From positions 682,001-746,000 of the forward strand of contig NZ_CP195793.1 in NCBI RefSeq assembly GCF_051466335.1: 64,000 nucleotides of DNA. Reading direction: 5' to 3'. The translations under genes and the position numbers were made by a program. Of the stretch, positions 37,146 through 45,605 are shown piece by piece. The notes beneath the pieces are model-generated. The model saw nothing but the letters and a program-made list of their open reading frames with translations, was not told the origin of the DNA and did no database searches. Source of the DNA: Planctomicrobium sp051466335. Lineage in GTDB: Bacteria; Planctomycetota; Planctomycetia; Planctomycetales; Planctomycetaceae. How positions within the stretch are numbered: the first letter of the stretch is position 1; each line of letters starts with the position of its first letter.

Positions 37146-38186
37146 ATGTCTATGGAATATCGTTCATTAGGTGGATCTGGCCTCAAGGTTCCCGTTTTGA
37201 CATTTGGTACCGGGACATTCGGCGGGACCACAGGGATGTTTAAAGCCTGGGGGACGTCGGATGTCAAAGAAGCCAGTCGATTGGTGGACATCTGTCTGGA
37301 AGCAGGACTCAACATGTTTGATTCTGCAGACGTCTATTCTCAGGGGCACTCGGAAGAAATTCTTGGGGAAGCGATCAAGGGGCGTCGGGATCAGGTTTTG
37401 ATCTCAACGAAAGGGACATTCCCGATGGGGGAGGGTCCGAACCAACGTGGATCATCGCGGTATCACATCATTGATGCCGTCGAAAAGAGTTTGAAGCGTC
37501 TCGGCGTTGACCACATCGATCTCTATCAATTGCATGGATTCGATGCGCAGACGTCGACTGAAGAGATCATGATGACGCTCGATAACCTCGTAAGGTCAGG
37601 GAAAATTCGTTACATCGGCTGCTCAAATTACTCTGGCTGGCATTTGATGAAGTCCTTGGCCGTCTCCGAAAAATACGGACTTGAGCGATTCGTCGCTCAT
37701 CAGGCCTACTATTCACTCATTGGGCGTGAATACGAATGGGAGCTAATGCCGCTCGGGCTAGATCAGAAGGTCGGTGGAGTCATCTGGAGTCCGCTGGGCT
37801 GGGGCCGATTGACTGGGAAGATTCGTCGTGGATCGCCACTCCCCGAATCGAGTCGGCTTCAAAATCAGACCGCTCTCGACAAAGGGCCACCGGTTCCGTT
37901 CGAACACGTTTACAACGTTGTCGACGCGATTGATGAAGTTGCCAAAGAGACTGGCAAGACAGTCACTCAGATCGCTCTCAACTGGCTGCTTCAACGTCCT
38001 TCCGTCGCGACCGTGATCGTTGGAGCAAGAAACGAAGAGCAGTTGCGGCAGAATCTCGGGGCGATCGGTTGGAACTTGTCCGCCGAGCAGATTGCGAAGC
38101 TGGATGCTGCCTCCGAAGTGACCCCATCCTATCCGGTTTGGCACCAGCGTAGCACTTCGCCTGATCGAAACCCAAAAGCGGTTTAA
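37146..38186 (+). CDS. Aldo/keto reductase
   Basis: The 346-residue protein is a complete aldo/keto reductase. The tetrad is in place: Asp and Tyr in MFDSADVYSQGHSEEILGEA, Lys in VLISTKGTF, and His in IDLYQLHGFD. The C-terminal cofactor segment ATVIVGARNEEQLRQNLGAI is standard. These enzymes reduce aldehydes or ketones with NADPH in the cytoplasm. It is related to, but not the same subgroup as, the partial reductase at the start of the window. It stands 496 bases upstream of the polyketide synthase gene on the same strand. A shared transcript is unlikely over that distance. Confidence 0.9.
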   Translation: MSMEYRSLGGSGLKVPVLTFGTGTFGGTTGMFKAWGTSDVKEASRLVDICLEAGLNMFDSADVYSQGHSEEILGEAIKGRRDQVLISTKGTFPMGEGPNQRGSSRYHIIDAVEKSLKRLGVDHIDLYQLHGFDAQTSTEEIMMTLDNLVRSGKIRYIGCSNYSGWHLMKSLAVSEKYGLERFVAHQAYYSLIGREYEWELMPLGLDQKVGGVIWSPLGWGRLTGKIRRGSPLPESSRLQNQTALDKGPPVPFEHVYNVVDAIDEVAKETGKTVTQIALNWLLQRPSVATVIVGARNEEQLRQNLGAIGWNLSAEQIAKLDAASEVTPSYPVWHQRSTSPDRNPKAV

Positions 38187-38682
38187 AGTCTGACACTGAA
38201 GATCTATGCAACTTCCACTCTTTGACCCGATCTCCAGCATGGGGGGCGGGTAGGGGGATAATCGAAGTCTTAAGATTCTCGCAGTTTGAAAGGGGCTTTT
38301 GCCTTCAATGGAGAGTATTTTCTTTATTTTGCCGAGCCGGTGAAACTGTCAGAATTCCGATGAACGGATCTTTCTTTGTTTTGCGATTTCACCGACACTG
38401 ACGCTGAATGGCCTGCGAACGGAGACAAATGGCGGTTCTGTCTCGGAACTGTCTGATTCGTCAGGTGATGTTTGAATGCTGTGACGTGACTGCCTTGCAT
38501 CATTTCTCATCGCTCACCATCAGTCACTACCCTTACACGCGATCTCAGTCGAATTAAGTCATCTTGCATCAATGTCGATTCAGTCATCCGGGGACCAGCA
38601 AGGCCCGCGCAGAATTACTGTGTGACTGAGTGACAGTACTCAGTGAGGAGTACATGTGATGTGGTTGTTGAAGGAGTTTTAG
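38187..38682. other. Gene-free leader before the polyketide synthase gene
   Basis: This 496-base stretch has no credible gene. It holds a 9-bp direct repeat CTTGCATCA (38494-38502 and 38563-38571), an inverted repeat close to the start codon (listed separately) and a strong AAGGAG ribosome-binding site at 38671-38676, six bases before the ATG. Confidence 0.5.
38625..38644. promoter_or_regulatory. Operator-like inverted repeat before the polyketide synthase gene
   Basis: ACTGAGT (38625-38631) and ACTCAGT (38638-38644) form a perfect 7-bp inverted repeat with a 6-base centre. It ends 38 bases before the start codon, a position compatible with a repressor site or a small leader hairpin. Function is inference. 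Confidence 0.4.
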
Positions 38683-39777
38683 ATGTCAGTCACTGTTGCT
38701 GTTTCCGGGATTTCAACCGCAGTTCCGAAGCATTCCATTCTCCAGACAGAAGCCGCTGCAATGGCAACTGAGCTGGGCGTTACCACCAAGTATCGCAAAT
38801 CGCTGGATACCATGTATCGGATGGCTGGCGTGCAAAATCGTCACAGCGTGATTCTGGATTCTTCTTCAGCGGATGGGGCGAAGCAGTCTTTCTATTACAA
38901 GTCCGCTGGGCCCGAAGACAATGGTCCAACGACATCCTACCGGATGGCGAAGTATGAAAAATGTGCTGCCGATCTCGCGATCGAAGCGAGCACCAAAGCC
39001 ATTGAAGCATCCGGCGTCGACAAAGCATCAATCACTCATCTCGTCACGATATCCTGCAGCGGATTTGCAGCACCGGGTGTCGATCTCGCTTTGATCCAGC
39101 GTCTGGGACTCTCCGCGGATGTCGAACGAGCACATGTGGGATTCATGGGCTGCCACGGAGCGTTGAACGGATTGCGCGTTGCACGAGGATGGGCTGCTGC
39201 TGATCCGAATGCCAAAGTTCTGGTATGTGCCGTCGAACTCTGCTCCTTGCACCACCAGTACACCGAACACGCGCAGCAACTTGTCGCGAATGCTCTCTTC
39301 AGCGATGGTTCGTGTGCATTTATCGTACAGCAGGAAAACAAGCACGACACCGATTGCCGCCTCGTTGCCCAGTCATCGCACGTGATTGCAGATACCGAAG
39401 ATATGATGTCCTGGAAGATCGCGGATAACGGTTTCCAGATGACTCTTTCTCCGCGAGTGCCGGAAGTCATCGTGAACACCCTCAAGCCTTGGTTGTCAGG
39501 GTGGTTGGCGAAATGTGGCAAGACAATTGAAGACATTCAAAGCTGGGCCGTGCATCCGGGTGGTCCAAGAATTTTGACTGCGACGGTGGAGGCTCTTGGT
39601 TTGGAGTCAAACGCTGTTCAGCACTCCGAAGCGATCCTGGCGAGCTACGGGAACATGTCTTCCCCAACAGTCTTTTTCATCCTCGAGCGAATTCGCAAAA
39701 TGAATGGCAAAGGGCCAACCGTCATTCTCGGGTTTGGTCCAGGACTGACGATCGAAGCCGCTCTTCTCGAGTGGTAA
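38683..39777 (+). CDS. Type III polyketide synthase
   Basis: The 364-residue protein has the whole chalcone/stilbene-synthase fold. The catalytic triad is Cys157 in HVGFMGCHGALNGL, His291 in WAVHPGGPR and Asn324 in SYGNMSSPTVFF. The C-terminal GFGPGLTIE loop (350-358) is the chalcone-synthase signature. Such enzymes extend a CoA starter with malonyl-CoA in one active site to give pyrones, resorcinols or phloroglucinols. Strong AAGGAG ribosome binding and its own terminator indicate a monocistronic gene. No methyltransferase, oxygenase or acyl-CoA ligase is adjacent, so the product is unknown. Confidence 0.92.
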   Translation: MSVTVAVSGISTAVPKHSILQTEAAAMATELGVTTKYRKSLDTMYRMAGVQNRHSVILDSSSADGAKQSFYYKSAGPEDNGPTTSYRMAKYEKCAADLAIEASTKAIEASGVDKASITHLVTISCSGFAAPGVDLALIQRLGLSADVERAHVGFMGCHGALNGLRVARGWAAADPNAKVLVCAVELCSLHHQYTEHAQQLVANALFSDGSCAFIVQQENKHDTDCRLVAQSSHVIADTEDMMSWKIADNGFQMTLSPRVPEVIVNTLKPWLSGWLAKCGKTIEDIQSWAVHPGGPRILTATVEALGLESNAVQHSEAILASYGNMSSPTVFFILERIRKMNGKGPTVILGFGPGLTIEAALLEW

Positions 39778-39800
39778 TCGAGTGAGTGGAGTCTCGCTTC

Positions 39801-39840
39801 AAGGAGTTGGTGTTGATGCACCAACTCCTTTTTTATTGTT
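39801..39840 (+). terminator. Intrinsic terminator of the polyketide synthase gene
   Basis: A perfect 12-bp stem, AAGGAGTTGGTG (39801-39812) with CACCAACTCCTT (39819-39830), has a 6-base loop and is followed by TTTTATTGTT. It lies 23 bases after the stop codon and is a strong rightward terminator. Confidence 0.92.
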
Positions 39841-39914
39841 TCGCAACAAATCCGATCCACAGAAAGGATCGTAGAAAACTGCAGACGAGGAAGTTCATGA
39901 GCACGAAAAGCAAA

Positions 39915-39944
39915 AAGGTGACACATGTTTCCGTGTGTCACCTT
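39915..39944 (-). terminator. Intrinsic terminator of the DUF11 lipoprotein gene
   Basis: An 11-bp stem, AAGGTGACACA (39915-39925) with TGTGTCACCTT (39934-39944), has an 8-base loop. Read leftward it is followed by TTTTTGCTTTT. The stop of the leftward DUF11 gene lies 25 bases before it. It faces the terminator of the polyketide synthase gene. Confidence 0.85.
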
Positions 39945-39969
39945 CGCAGCAGTTGAGTGTGATGTCGAT

Positions 39970-41442
39970 TTATCGAACGCGGCACTTGAAGGAGAGATAG
40001 CCTCCCGTTTTACCTTTCAGTGGCTGTTCAAATTCGAATGTCAGCAAGTGGCTTCCTTCGCCGTTGTCAGCGATGTCAATTTTCCCGTCCATGTTGGAAT
40101 CAACCGAATCCTCAATGAATTCCAGACGAGGAGAGAGGTTGTCCACCACACGGACGCTGAACAGTTCCCGTTCACCGATGTTGTCGAACCGGATTGTGAA
40201 CGTCACGACATCGCCTGGCTGAGCCGACGATTTGTCTGCAACTTTGATCAGCTGAAGCTCACCGGGTGTCCGTTTATCTTCAACGCCTGTCATATCCTGA
40301 ACGGTGGCACGACCCTGAACGAGTTTACCGCCGATGTCTTTGGCCATGATGACCGGACGTCGTCCATCCGACCATTCAAGGGCTGCATTGATGCTCTCGC
40401 CGATGACGGCTGTATTCGCCAGTTCAAACTGTCCCTGTTGAATAAAGCGGATATCTTCGAAGGCATTTTGAAGCGTGTTGTGATTGGAAGCGACAATAGC
40501 TTGATGGATGTGGTCTTCGCCTTGCCTCAGGACAACACCACTGGCTCGTGACCGAGAGGCCATTCCCAGAGCTTCGTCTGTGTGAACCTTCTCATCCAAG
40601 GTGACTCGGGCGCCAATGCCGCCAGCAACAAGACGGTCTTGATGGCCAGCAACCTTGTCGATCGACATTCCTTGTTGCGGGAGCGTTGAGGACATTACTG
40701 CCCCAAAGCGGGGAGCGTAGATGCAAGCTTGTGTACTTGCTTTTACGTGGCTCTTTCCTTCATGGTCCTTGAACTCTGCTACGGTATCCTCGAGTTCAAG
40801 TCCACCACGGTTCAGGCCTTGATAGTGAACCGGTAGTCCATTGTCGCCACCATCGCAAATGAACTCATCACGAGAAAGTTCCGCGCCGGGAAAGGGGCGG
40901 GCACTGCAAGGGGCTTCGGTTGGGCATTCGGGGATAATCGCGAATGGTCCAGTGGAAAAGGGAGGAACGGGTTTGGCGACTTCTCCAAAGCCATTCCCGA
41001 TCGGCTCTCTGGCAGGAACGTCGTGAACGATTGGTCCTGCTGGAATCGTCGGAGAAACGGTCGGTGCCTCAAGGACTTGTGCTGACGTCTGGATGACAGG
41101 GGCGGTCGCAAATGGATCGTCACCCCGAGTGATCATCGCAGCCAGATCCTGTTTCGGTTCAGGGAGCTTTGTCGAGCCAATTTCTTCCTGAACAAACGCA
41201 TCGAAGGACTTTAATTCGCTGTCAGCTACTGCGGCCTTGGCAGTGGGTGACGCGTTCTGTGAAGGCTTCTCCGCTGATGCAATAGCCTGCTCCCTGTCGC
41301 CACGCTGAAACGTGTTTTTCACATACTTGCTGGCGGAGGCACAGGAGGAGGTGCAAAGAACTGCTCCGAGGAGCGCCAGTTTGGGCCAGCGTGCGTTCCA
41401 GAGGCTCTGGTTAACAGCGAATGTCAGCGGAAGACGATTCAT
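39970..41442 (-). CDS. Secreted lipoprotein with DUF11/OmcB-like domain
   Basis: The 490-residue protein has a GAGG ribosome-binding site and a lipoprotein-type signal ending in LCTSSC near residue 33. Residues 45-200 are proline-rich and low in complexity. The middle part (about 200-390) holds several Cys residues and no recognised domain. The C-terminal ~95 residues match DUF11: SAQPGDVVTFTIRFDNIGE, RVVDNLSPRLEFIEDSV and SNMDGKIDIADNGEG. OmcB-like proteins with DUF11 repeats build or crosslink outer layers in chlamydiae, and planctomycetes have many. It is likely attached to the outer cell layers. Two other secreted proteins lie just upstream on the same strand. Confidence 0.78.
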   Translation of the reverse strand: MNRLPLTFAVNQSLWNARWPKLALLGAVLCTSSCASASKYVKNTFQRGDREQAIASAEKPSQNASPTAKAAVADSELKSFDAFVQEEIGSTKLPEPKQDLAAMITRGDDPFATAPVIQTSAQVLEAPTVSPTIPAGPIVHDVPAREPIGNGFGEVAKPVPPFSTGPFAIIPECPTEAPCSARPFPGAELSRDEFICDGGDNGLPVHYQGLNRGGLELEDTVAEFKDHEGKSHVKASTQACIYAPRFGAVMSSTLPQQGMSIDKVAGHQDRLVAGGIGARVTLDEKVHTDEALGMASRSRASGVVLRQGEDHIHQAIVASNHNTLQNAFEDIRFIQQGQFELANTAVIGESINAALEWSDGRRPVIMAKDIGGKLVQGRATVQDMTGVEDKRTPGELQLIKVADKSSAQPGDVVTFTIRFDNIGERELFSVRVVDNLSPRLEFIEDSVDSNMDGKIDIADNGEGSHLLTFEFEQPLKGKTGGYLSFKCRVR

Positions 41443-41474
41443 GGTGACTACCTCTTTGTCGTTTCAGTCAGAGT

Positions 41475-42152
41475 TCATTTGCCTGGCAGAACCAATGGTG
41501 ATTGGCTGAAAAACTCATCGGTTGTGGAATGAACATCTGGGATTCGTCCCCCAATTCTGATGATTGCGAGTGGCCGACCTCGCACGTCCGCAGCTTGCAT
41601 CAGGTTTTCGTTGGGTTTGAGTGTCTCCAGCCGAATCGAATCTCCTTGCTGAAAAGGAAATGCACGGTTCGGATCTTCCAGATAAACAACTTTGGTGACC
41701 ATTCGATCCTGCAACACGATTTCAATTTCGTCTGCAGTGAGATCTAGCGGAATCGGGAACTGTTCAGCGAGACCCGCAGGAGCATGAAGTCGATCGACGA
41801 GTTCGACCGAGGGGAACAGCTCGACTCCGGGGTATTCGGGCATGTCGCTGACCCGGAACCGGTAGGCGTAGCCCATTCCCATGCTGACCTGTGCAGGAGC
41901 TGGCATCGTCACGCCATTTTGCGGAGATCCCACGAAGAACGTGACGTTCCCAGTTGATGGAAGTCGTACTTGAACAGGCTGAGGTGTTCCGGCGTGCCCA
42001 GGCTTCGTCAGTGCCCCGATTCGCCCTGCAACCCCGACCGGTGACCGATGGTCAAAGATCAGTGAGTTGTCTTGAGCAGAAGCTGGAGCTGCACTCAGGG
42101 CGGCGATGGCCCCGATAAGACAGGCGATTGTGAGCAGGTAAGTTCGGGGCAT
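41475..42152 (-). CDS. Secreted protein of unknown function sharing a domain with the upstream gene
   Basis: About 225 residues from the ATG at 42152, which gives a clean signal peptide (PRTYLLTIACLIGAIAALSA, cleavage after PASA). An earlier GTG at 42194 would hide it. I do not recognise the domain. Residues after about 60 (YRFRVSDMPEYPGVELFPS, VTKVVYLEDPN, ADVRGRPLAIIRIGG) align with the neighbouring 408-residue protein over roughly 110 residues, so the two are paralogues. It ends 32 bases before the DUF11 lipoprotein gene and is probably in the same transcript. The function may be in the cell envelope. Confidence 0.65.
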   Translation of the reverse strand: MPRTYLLTIACLIGAIAALSAAPASAQDNSLIFDHRSPVGVAGRIGALTKPGHAGTPQPVQVRLPSTGNVTFFVGSPQNGVTMPAPAQVSMGMGYAYRFRVSDMPEYPGVELFPSVELVDRLHAPAGLAEQFPIPLDLTADEIEIVLQDRMVTKVVYLEDPNRAFPFQQGDSIRLETLKPNENLMQAADVRGRPLAIIRIGGRIPDVHSTTDEFFSQSPLVLPGK

Positions 42153-42247
42153 GTTGAACACGAGTTGTTGGAAGACATGCGCCGGTGACTTCACACGGCA
42201 ATGGGATGATCAGTACGAGCGTTGGACGTCAGGCGGTTCGATAAAGT

Positions 42248-42277
42248 AGGTCAGCCGAAGGGAACTTCGGCTGACCT
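42248..42277 (-). terminator. Hairpin between the two paralogous secreted-protein genes
   Basis: A perfect 13-bp stem, AGGTCAGCCGAAG (42248-42260) with CTTCGGCTGACCT (42265-42277), closes a GGAA tetraloop (TTCC on the minus strand). Read leftward it is followed by ACTTTAT, a short weak U tract. It lies 18 bases after the stop of the 408-residue protein gene, so it probably ends or attenuates that transcript. Confidence 0.75.
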
Positions 42278-42295
42278 CGATATCACTTTTCACAA

Positions 42296-43522
42296 CTACT
42301 GCTGAGGAGCAGCCCATGCTGGCATGGAGAGTTCACCTTGCTGGTAGCTTGGGTGCTTCTCTGTGTACTGGATGTACTTGACAGGTTCAGGCATGTTGAT
42401 GCCTGGTTCGTGTCGTACATCGATCAACAGATCTTTGACCGGAGCTGGAAGGTGAGTGTCGGTTGTGTTGCGGACTGTGTGGGACTTCAGACCTGCTGGT
42501 CGGCCGTATGGGATATGTGGCGGTCCAGGGAGTCCGATTGGCGTTCCGGTAATCGGGTAACCGTACATTGGAACACCGTTCACACCAGCGATTGGATCGT
42601 AAGGAGGCATCCCCGGGCCGGCTGGTCCACCGACCATCACCGCTCCTGGAACTCCGCCGCCCATGTCGTTGCCCTGATGTGCACCGACTGGAACAGGTGG
42701 AACAAACTGTCCTTGCTCGCCGCTCACCTTGGTGATGTTGCCTGGAGCCGCTCCACCCTGGCCGATCTGAAGACCTTCTGCACCGGGCATTTCGAGGTTC
42801 ATGTTCCCCATGCGGATCACAGCCATGATTGTTCCACGGCGATCAGCTTCGGAAACTGGATCGAGGCCTGGTCCGAGGCGAGTCGAAACGAGTTCTTCAA
42901 CACCAGCGATTGCCAGTTCCTGGAAACGTGCATCTGGCAGGTAGATCACTTTGGTCACAAAGTTGTTTGTTTCGACCTGATCGAGATCTTCGTCAGTAAT
43001 ACGAACTGGCAGAGCATTGTGCTGCAAATAAGCAGCAGTCTGTGGCAGTGTCGGATAGACGTGGAGTGAAGGATAGAGAACCAGACCTTCGCGACCCGGA
43101 ATGCTTGTCAACTTCAGGCGGTATGTTGCCGCCTGTGGGAAGTTGTAGCGATCAGGAGCGGTGAGCTGTGCATCCGCGAATGCAGGCCCGATCTGCCAGC
43201 CAATGTTCATTCCCTCTGGTCCGAGGAATCGGATCTGGGATGTACGGACTGGTCCCGATGGAATCATCGCCATGGATGGACCTGGCATACCGCCCATGCC
43301 TGGTGGGCATGCTGGTGCCTGGAATGAAGCCTGCTGGACACCTGACGGTGGGAAGTTCATCAGAACGCCTGGTCCGGGACCACCGACCATTGGCCCGGGG
43401 TTTGTCAGCATCGCTGCTGGGGGGGCATGATATTCATTCTTCCGCATCATCTGCTGCCCGTCAGCGGCGCAGCCGACACAGACGATGAGCAAAGTGCCCA
43501 GTGCCAGGAAATAAAGTCTCAT
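42296..43522 (-). CDS. Gly/Pro/Met-rich lipoprotein of unknown function
   Basis: The 408-residue protein has a GAGGAT ribosome-binding site and a lipoprotein signal (LLIVCVGC, lipid Cys at 18). Residues 40-90 and about 265-340 are rich in Gly, Pro and Met, of low complexity. Between them, residues 95-250 form a domain paralogous to the gene downstream: YRLKLTSIPGREGLVLYPS, VTKVIYLPDARFQE and ADRRGTIMAVIRMGN. I do not recognise a named family. The lipid anchor and low-complexity arms suggest an outer-layer or matrix protein. A hairpin separates it from the smaller paralogue. Confidence 0.65.
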   Translation of the reverse strand: MRLYFLALGTLLIVCVGCAADGQQMMRKNEYHAPPAAMLTNPGPMVGGPGPGVLMNFPPSGVQQASFQAPACPPGMGGMPGPSMAMIPSGPVRTSQIRFLGPEGMNIGWQIGPAFADAQLTAPDRYNFPQAATYRLKLTSIPGREGLVLYPSLHVYPTLPQTAAYLQHNALPVRITDEDLDQVETNNFVTKVIYLPDARFQELAIAGVEELVSTRLGPGLDPVSEADRRGTIMAVIRMGNMNLEMPGAEGLQIGQGGAAPGNITKVSGEQGQFVPPVPVGAHQGNDMGGGVPGAVMVGGPAGPGMPPYDPIAGVNGVPMYGYPITGTPIGLPGPPHIPYGRPAGLKSHTVRNTTDTHLPAPVKDLLIDVRHEPGINMPEPVKYIQYTEKHPSYQQGELSMPAWAAPQQ

Positions 43523-43951
43523 CGCTTATCCTCTTCCTAGTGTGTTGCTGCAATCTTGATTTCGTGGGTGGATCTCGTCGGAAATTCTGCAATTACAGGA
43601 ATGACGTCCGAGACTCCTCCAAGGGAGGGCACTAGTGGGATTACCCGACTGATTTGACATCCAAAACACGTTGTCTCACGCCCCCGTTTCATGGGTGTGA
43701 CAACATGTTCGAGACACGTTCATTTCAGGATTGAAGGTCCACTAGAAAGGTCCCGGTATGTTTGCACCGGATTGCGGTCGACCTGAATTCATTGTTCTGG
43801 CTAAAATTGCCGTCACTCCGAATTCCTGAGAGTCGCTGCCTCCAATTTGTTGTCTGGGAATGACATCCAAACCCCAACAACTTTTTGTCCTCCTCTGTAT
43901 TCGGATCAATGCGACCGCAATCTTTGGAAAATCCGGTATTTTCGGAACGCC
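43523..43951. other. Divergent gene-free region
   Basis: This 429-base gap lies between the leftward lipoprotein gene and the rightward anchored-protein gene. GTTGTC (43670-43675) and GACAAC (43699-43704) bracket an imperfect hairpin that could be regulatory. A 35-codon in-frame extension from 43847 of the right-hand gene lacks a start signal. No other feature is visible. Confidence 0.4.
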
Positions 43952-44956
43952 ATGAAAAATCCATTCACTCTGATCGCCATTCTGCTTCTCCTCGTTTTGG
44001 GGGGATTGCAGCTCACAGCGTTGTGGCAGCAGGACACTTCTGCAGCCGACGAGAAAGGGGAGAAAGCGTCACAAGGTGATTCAGACAAACAGATTGCACC
44101 AAGCAGCCGTGACGCGGAGCAGGTCATTCAACAGGCCAGAAACCGACTCTATGAGCGACAGTCCGTACAAGCTGAGATGACCGAAGTCGCGACGATGGGC
44201 GAATACGTTTTCCGGTCAACGGGGACTTACGCGTCCGCTTCCGGGTTTCGCTACCGTCTGGAGCACACTGTTGAACTGGGAGGATTGAGGGGAGTTTTTC
44301 TTGAGGTGTGCGATGGTCAGGTCCTCCACACCCGTCGGCAGATCTCCGATGCAAAATCGAACATTGCCTCTACTGAAATCCCTCAAATCGAATTGACCCG
44401 CCGAGACATCCAGAAAATTCGTCGGGAAGCAATCGGACTTAAAGAGAGTTTGCAGGGCGCGGCGCTCAACGATGCGCTCCAGGCTGCCGAAGTCGGAATC
44501 GGTGGGCTGCCATCAGTCCTGGCGTCGCTTGAACGAAATCTGACATTTGATGCTGTGAAATCAGAAACGATTGAGGGGAGAGAGTATCTGGTGGTCCAAG
44601 GACGCTGGAAAAAGGACCGCCATGACCAACTCTTTTCCGGGATGGGATCCGCCCGGAGTCAGGTCGCTGGATTCTTGCCGGACCTTGTCCGGATCTACGT
44701 TGCCCGCGAGACCATGTTCCCTGAGAAGTTCTTGTATCTGAAGCAGGTCCCGAAGGATAAATCCGCCTTTCGGCCGATGCTGGCAATCGAGTTTAAGAAT
44801 GTCGAACTCGATCAACCGATTGCTGAGAACCTGTTTGTCTACGTGGCTCCGCCGGGGATGGAAGAAAAAGACGATACCGCTGCATTTCTTGAAGGAATGA
44901 GACAGACTGCTGAAGCGGCATCAGCGCAAGGCCAAAAATCGACATCTAAGAATTAG
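43952..44956 (+). CDS. Membrane-anchored protein of unknown function
   Basis: About 334 residues from the ATG at 43952, giving an N-terminal membrane segment (NPFTLIAILLLLVLGGLQLT). The rest is soluble and probably outside the membrane. Residues 60-300 have a pattern of strands reminiscent of outer-membrane-lipoprotein carrier folds (LolA/LolB or sigma-E-regulator-like), for instance EYVFRSTGTYASASGFRYRL. This is weak, and I do not assign a family. The C-terminus is charged and probably flexible. It is followed 43 bases later by the NUDIX gene. Confidence 0.6.
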   Translation: MKNPFTLIAILLLLVLGGLQLTALWQQDTSAADEKGEKASQGDSDKQIAPSSRDAEQVIQQARNRLYERQSVQAEMTEVATMGEYVFRSTGTYASASGFRYRLEHTVELGGLRGVFLEVCDGQVLHTRRQISDAKSNIASTEIPQIELTRRDIQKIRREAIGLKESLQGAALNDALQAAEVGIGGLPSVLASLERNLTFDAVKSETIEGREYLVVQGRWKKDRHDQLFSGMGSARSQVAGFLPDLVRIYVARETMFPEKFLYLKQVPKDKSAFRPMLAIEFKNVELDQPIAENLFVYVAPPGMEEKDDTAAFLEGMRQTAEAASAQGQKSTSKN

Positions 44957-44999
44957 AACCAATCTGAAAGCTCAGCTGCTGGGAAGTGAAGTCGATTTG

Positions 45000-45524
45000 A
45001 TGTGCGAAGAAATGTTTGATGTCTGTGATGCAGAAGACAACGTCATCGGGCAACTCTCTCGAGCGGCGGTTCACGCCCAGAACCTGTTGCATCGTGCCGT
45101 TCATATTTGGATTTGGAACTCGAATGGCGAACTGTTGCTTCAGCTTCGGTCATCGACGAAGGATCAGTATCCCAGCTGTTATACATCATCCGCTTCGGGG
45201 CATCTCGATGCAGGTGAGGACTACGAACCAGCCGCTGTTCGCGAATTGAATGAAGAGCTTCAATTGTCCGGTGAACTGGTTTACGGGACGAAGTTGGCAG
45301 CATCGCCTGAGACCGCGTATGAACACACAGTTCTTTACCATCTGCAGACAGACGTGCCGGCGGTGCCGGATCCCGGAGAGATCGCTGAAGTTCAGTTTCT
45401 CTCGACCGTAGCAATCGCGACGATGCTGTCAGAATCGCCCGAGAAATTCACTCCTCCATTCCGTCTGCTCTTCGGGGATTGGTGGAAGCAGGAGCAAGAT
45501 CAGCTGACTACGCGAATCGATTGA
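45000..45524 (+). CDS. NUDIX hydrolase, YfcD/isopentenyl-diphosphate-isomerase-like
   Basis: About 174 residues from the ATG at 45000, overlapping a TTG. The start (FDVCDAEDNVIGQLSRAAVH) and HRAVHIWIWNSNGELLLQLR are typical of the IDI/YfcD branch. The Nudix box spans residues 67-89: GHLDAGEDYEPAAVRELNEE. The core Glu residues of the box are all there. The product may be a nucleoside-diphosphate-type hydrolase; isomerase activity cannot be excluded. Cytoplasmic. Confidence 0.85.
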   Translation: MCEEMFDVCDAEDNVIGQLSRAAVHAQNLLHRAVHIWIWNSNGELLLQLRSSTKDQYPSCYTSSASGHLDAGEDYEPAAVRELNEELQLSGELVYGTKLAASPETAYEHTVLYHLQTDVPAVPDPGEIAEVQFLSTVAIATMLSESPEKFTPPFRLLFGDWWKQEQDQLTTRID

Positions 45525-45605
45525 GAGCGGGTGCGTGGAACGCATCGACAGTTCTTGGTATGGTCGAGGTTGCCCCGAAGAGGAACCTTCCACCTAGGAT
45601 CTCCG

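Noticed and set aside
43847..43951. Longer N-terminus for the anchored protein at 43952
   Set aside because: It would bury a good membrane segment and lacks a start signal.
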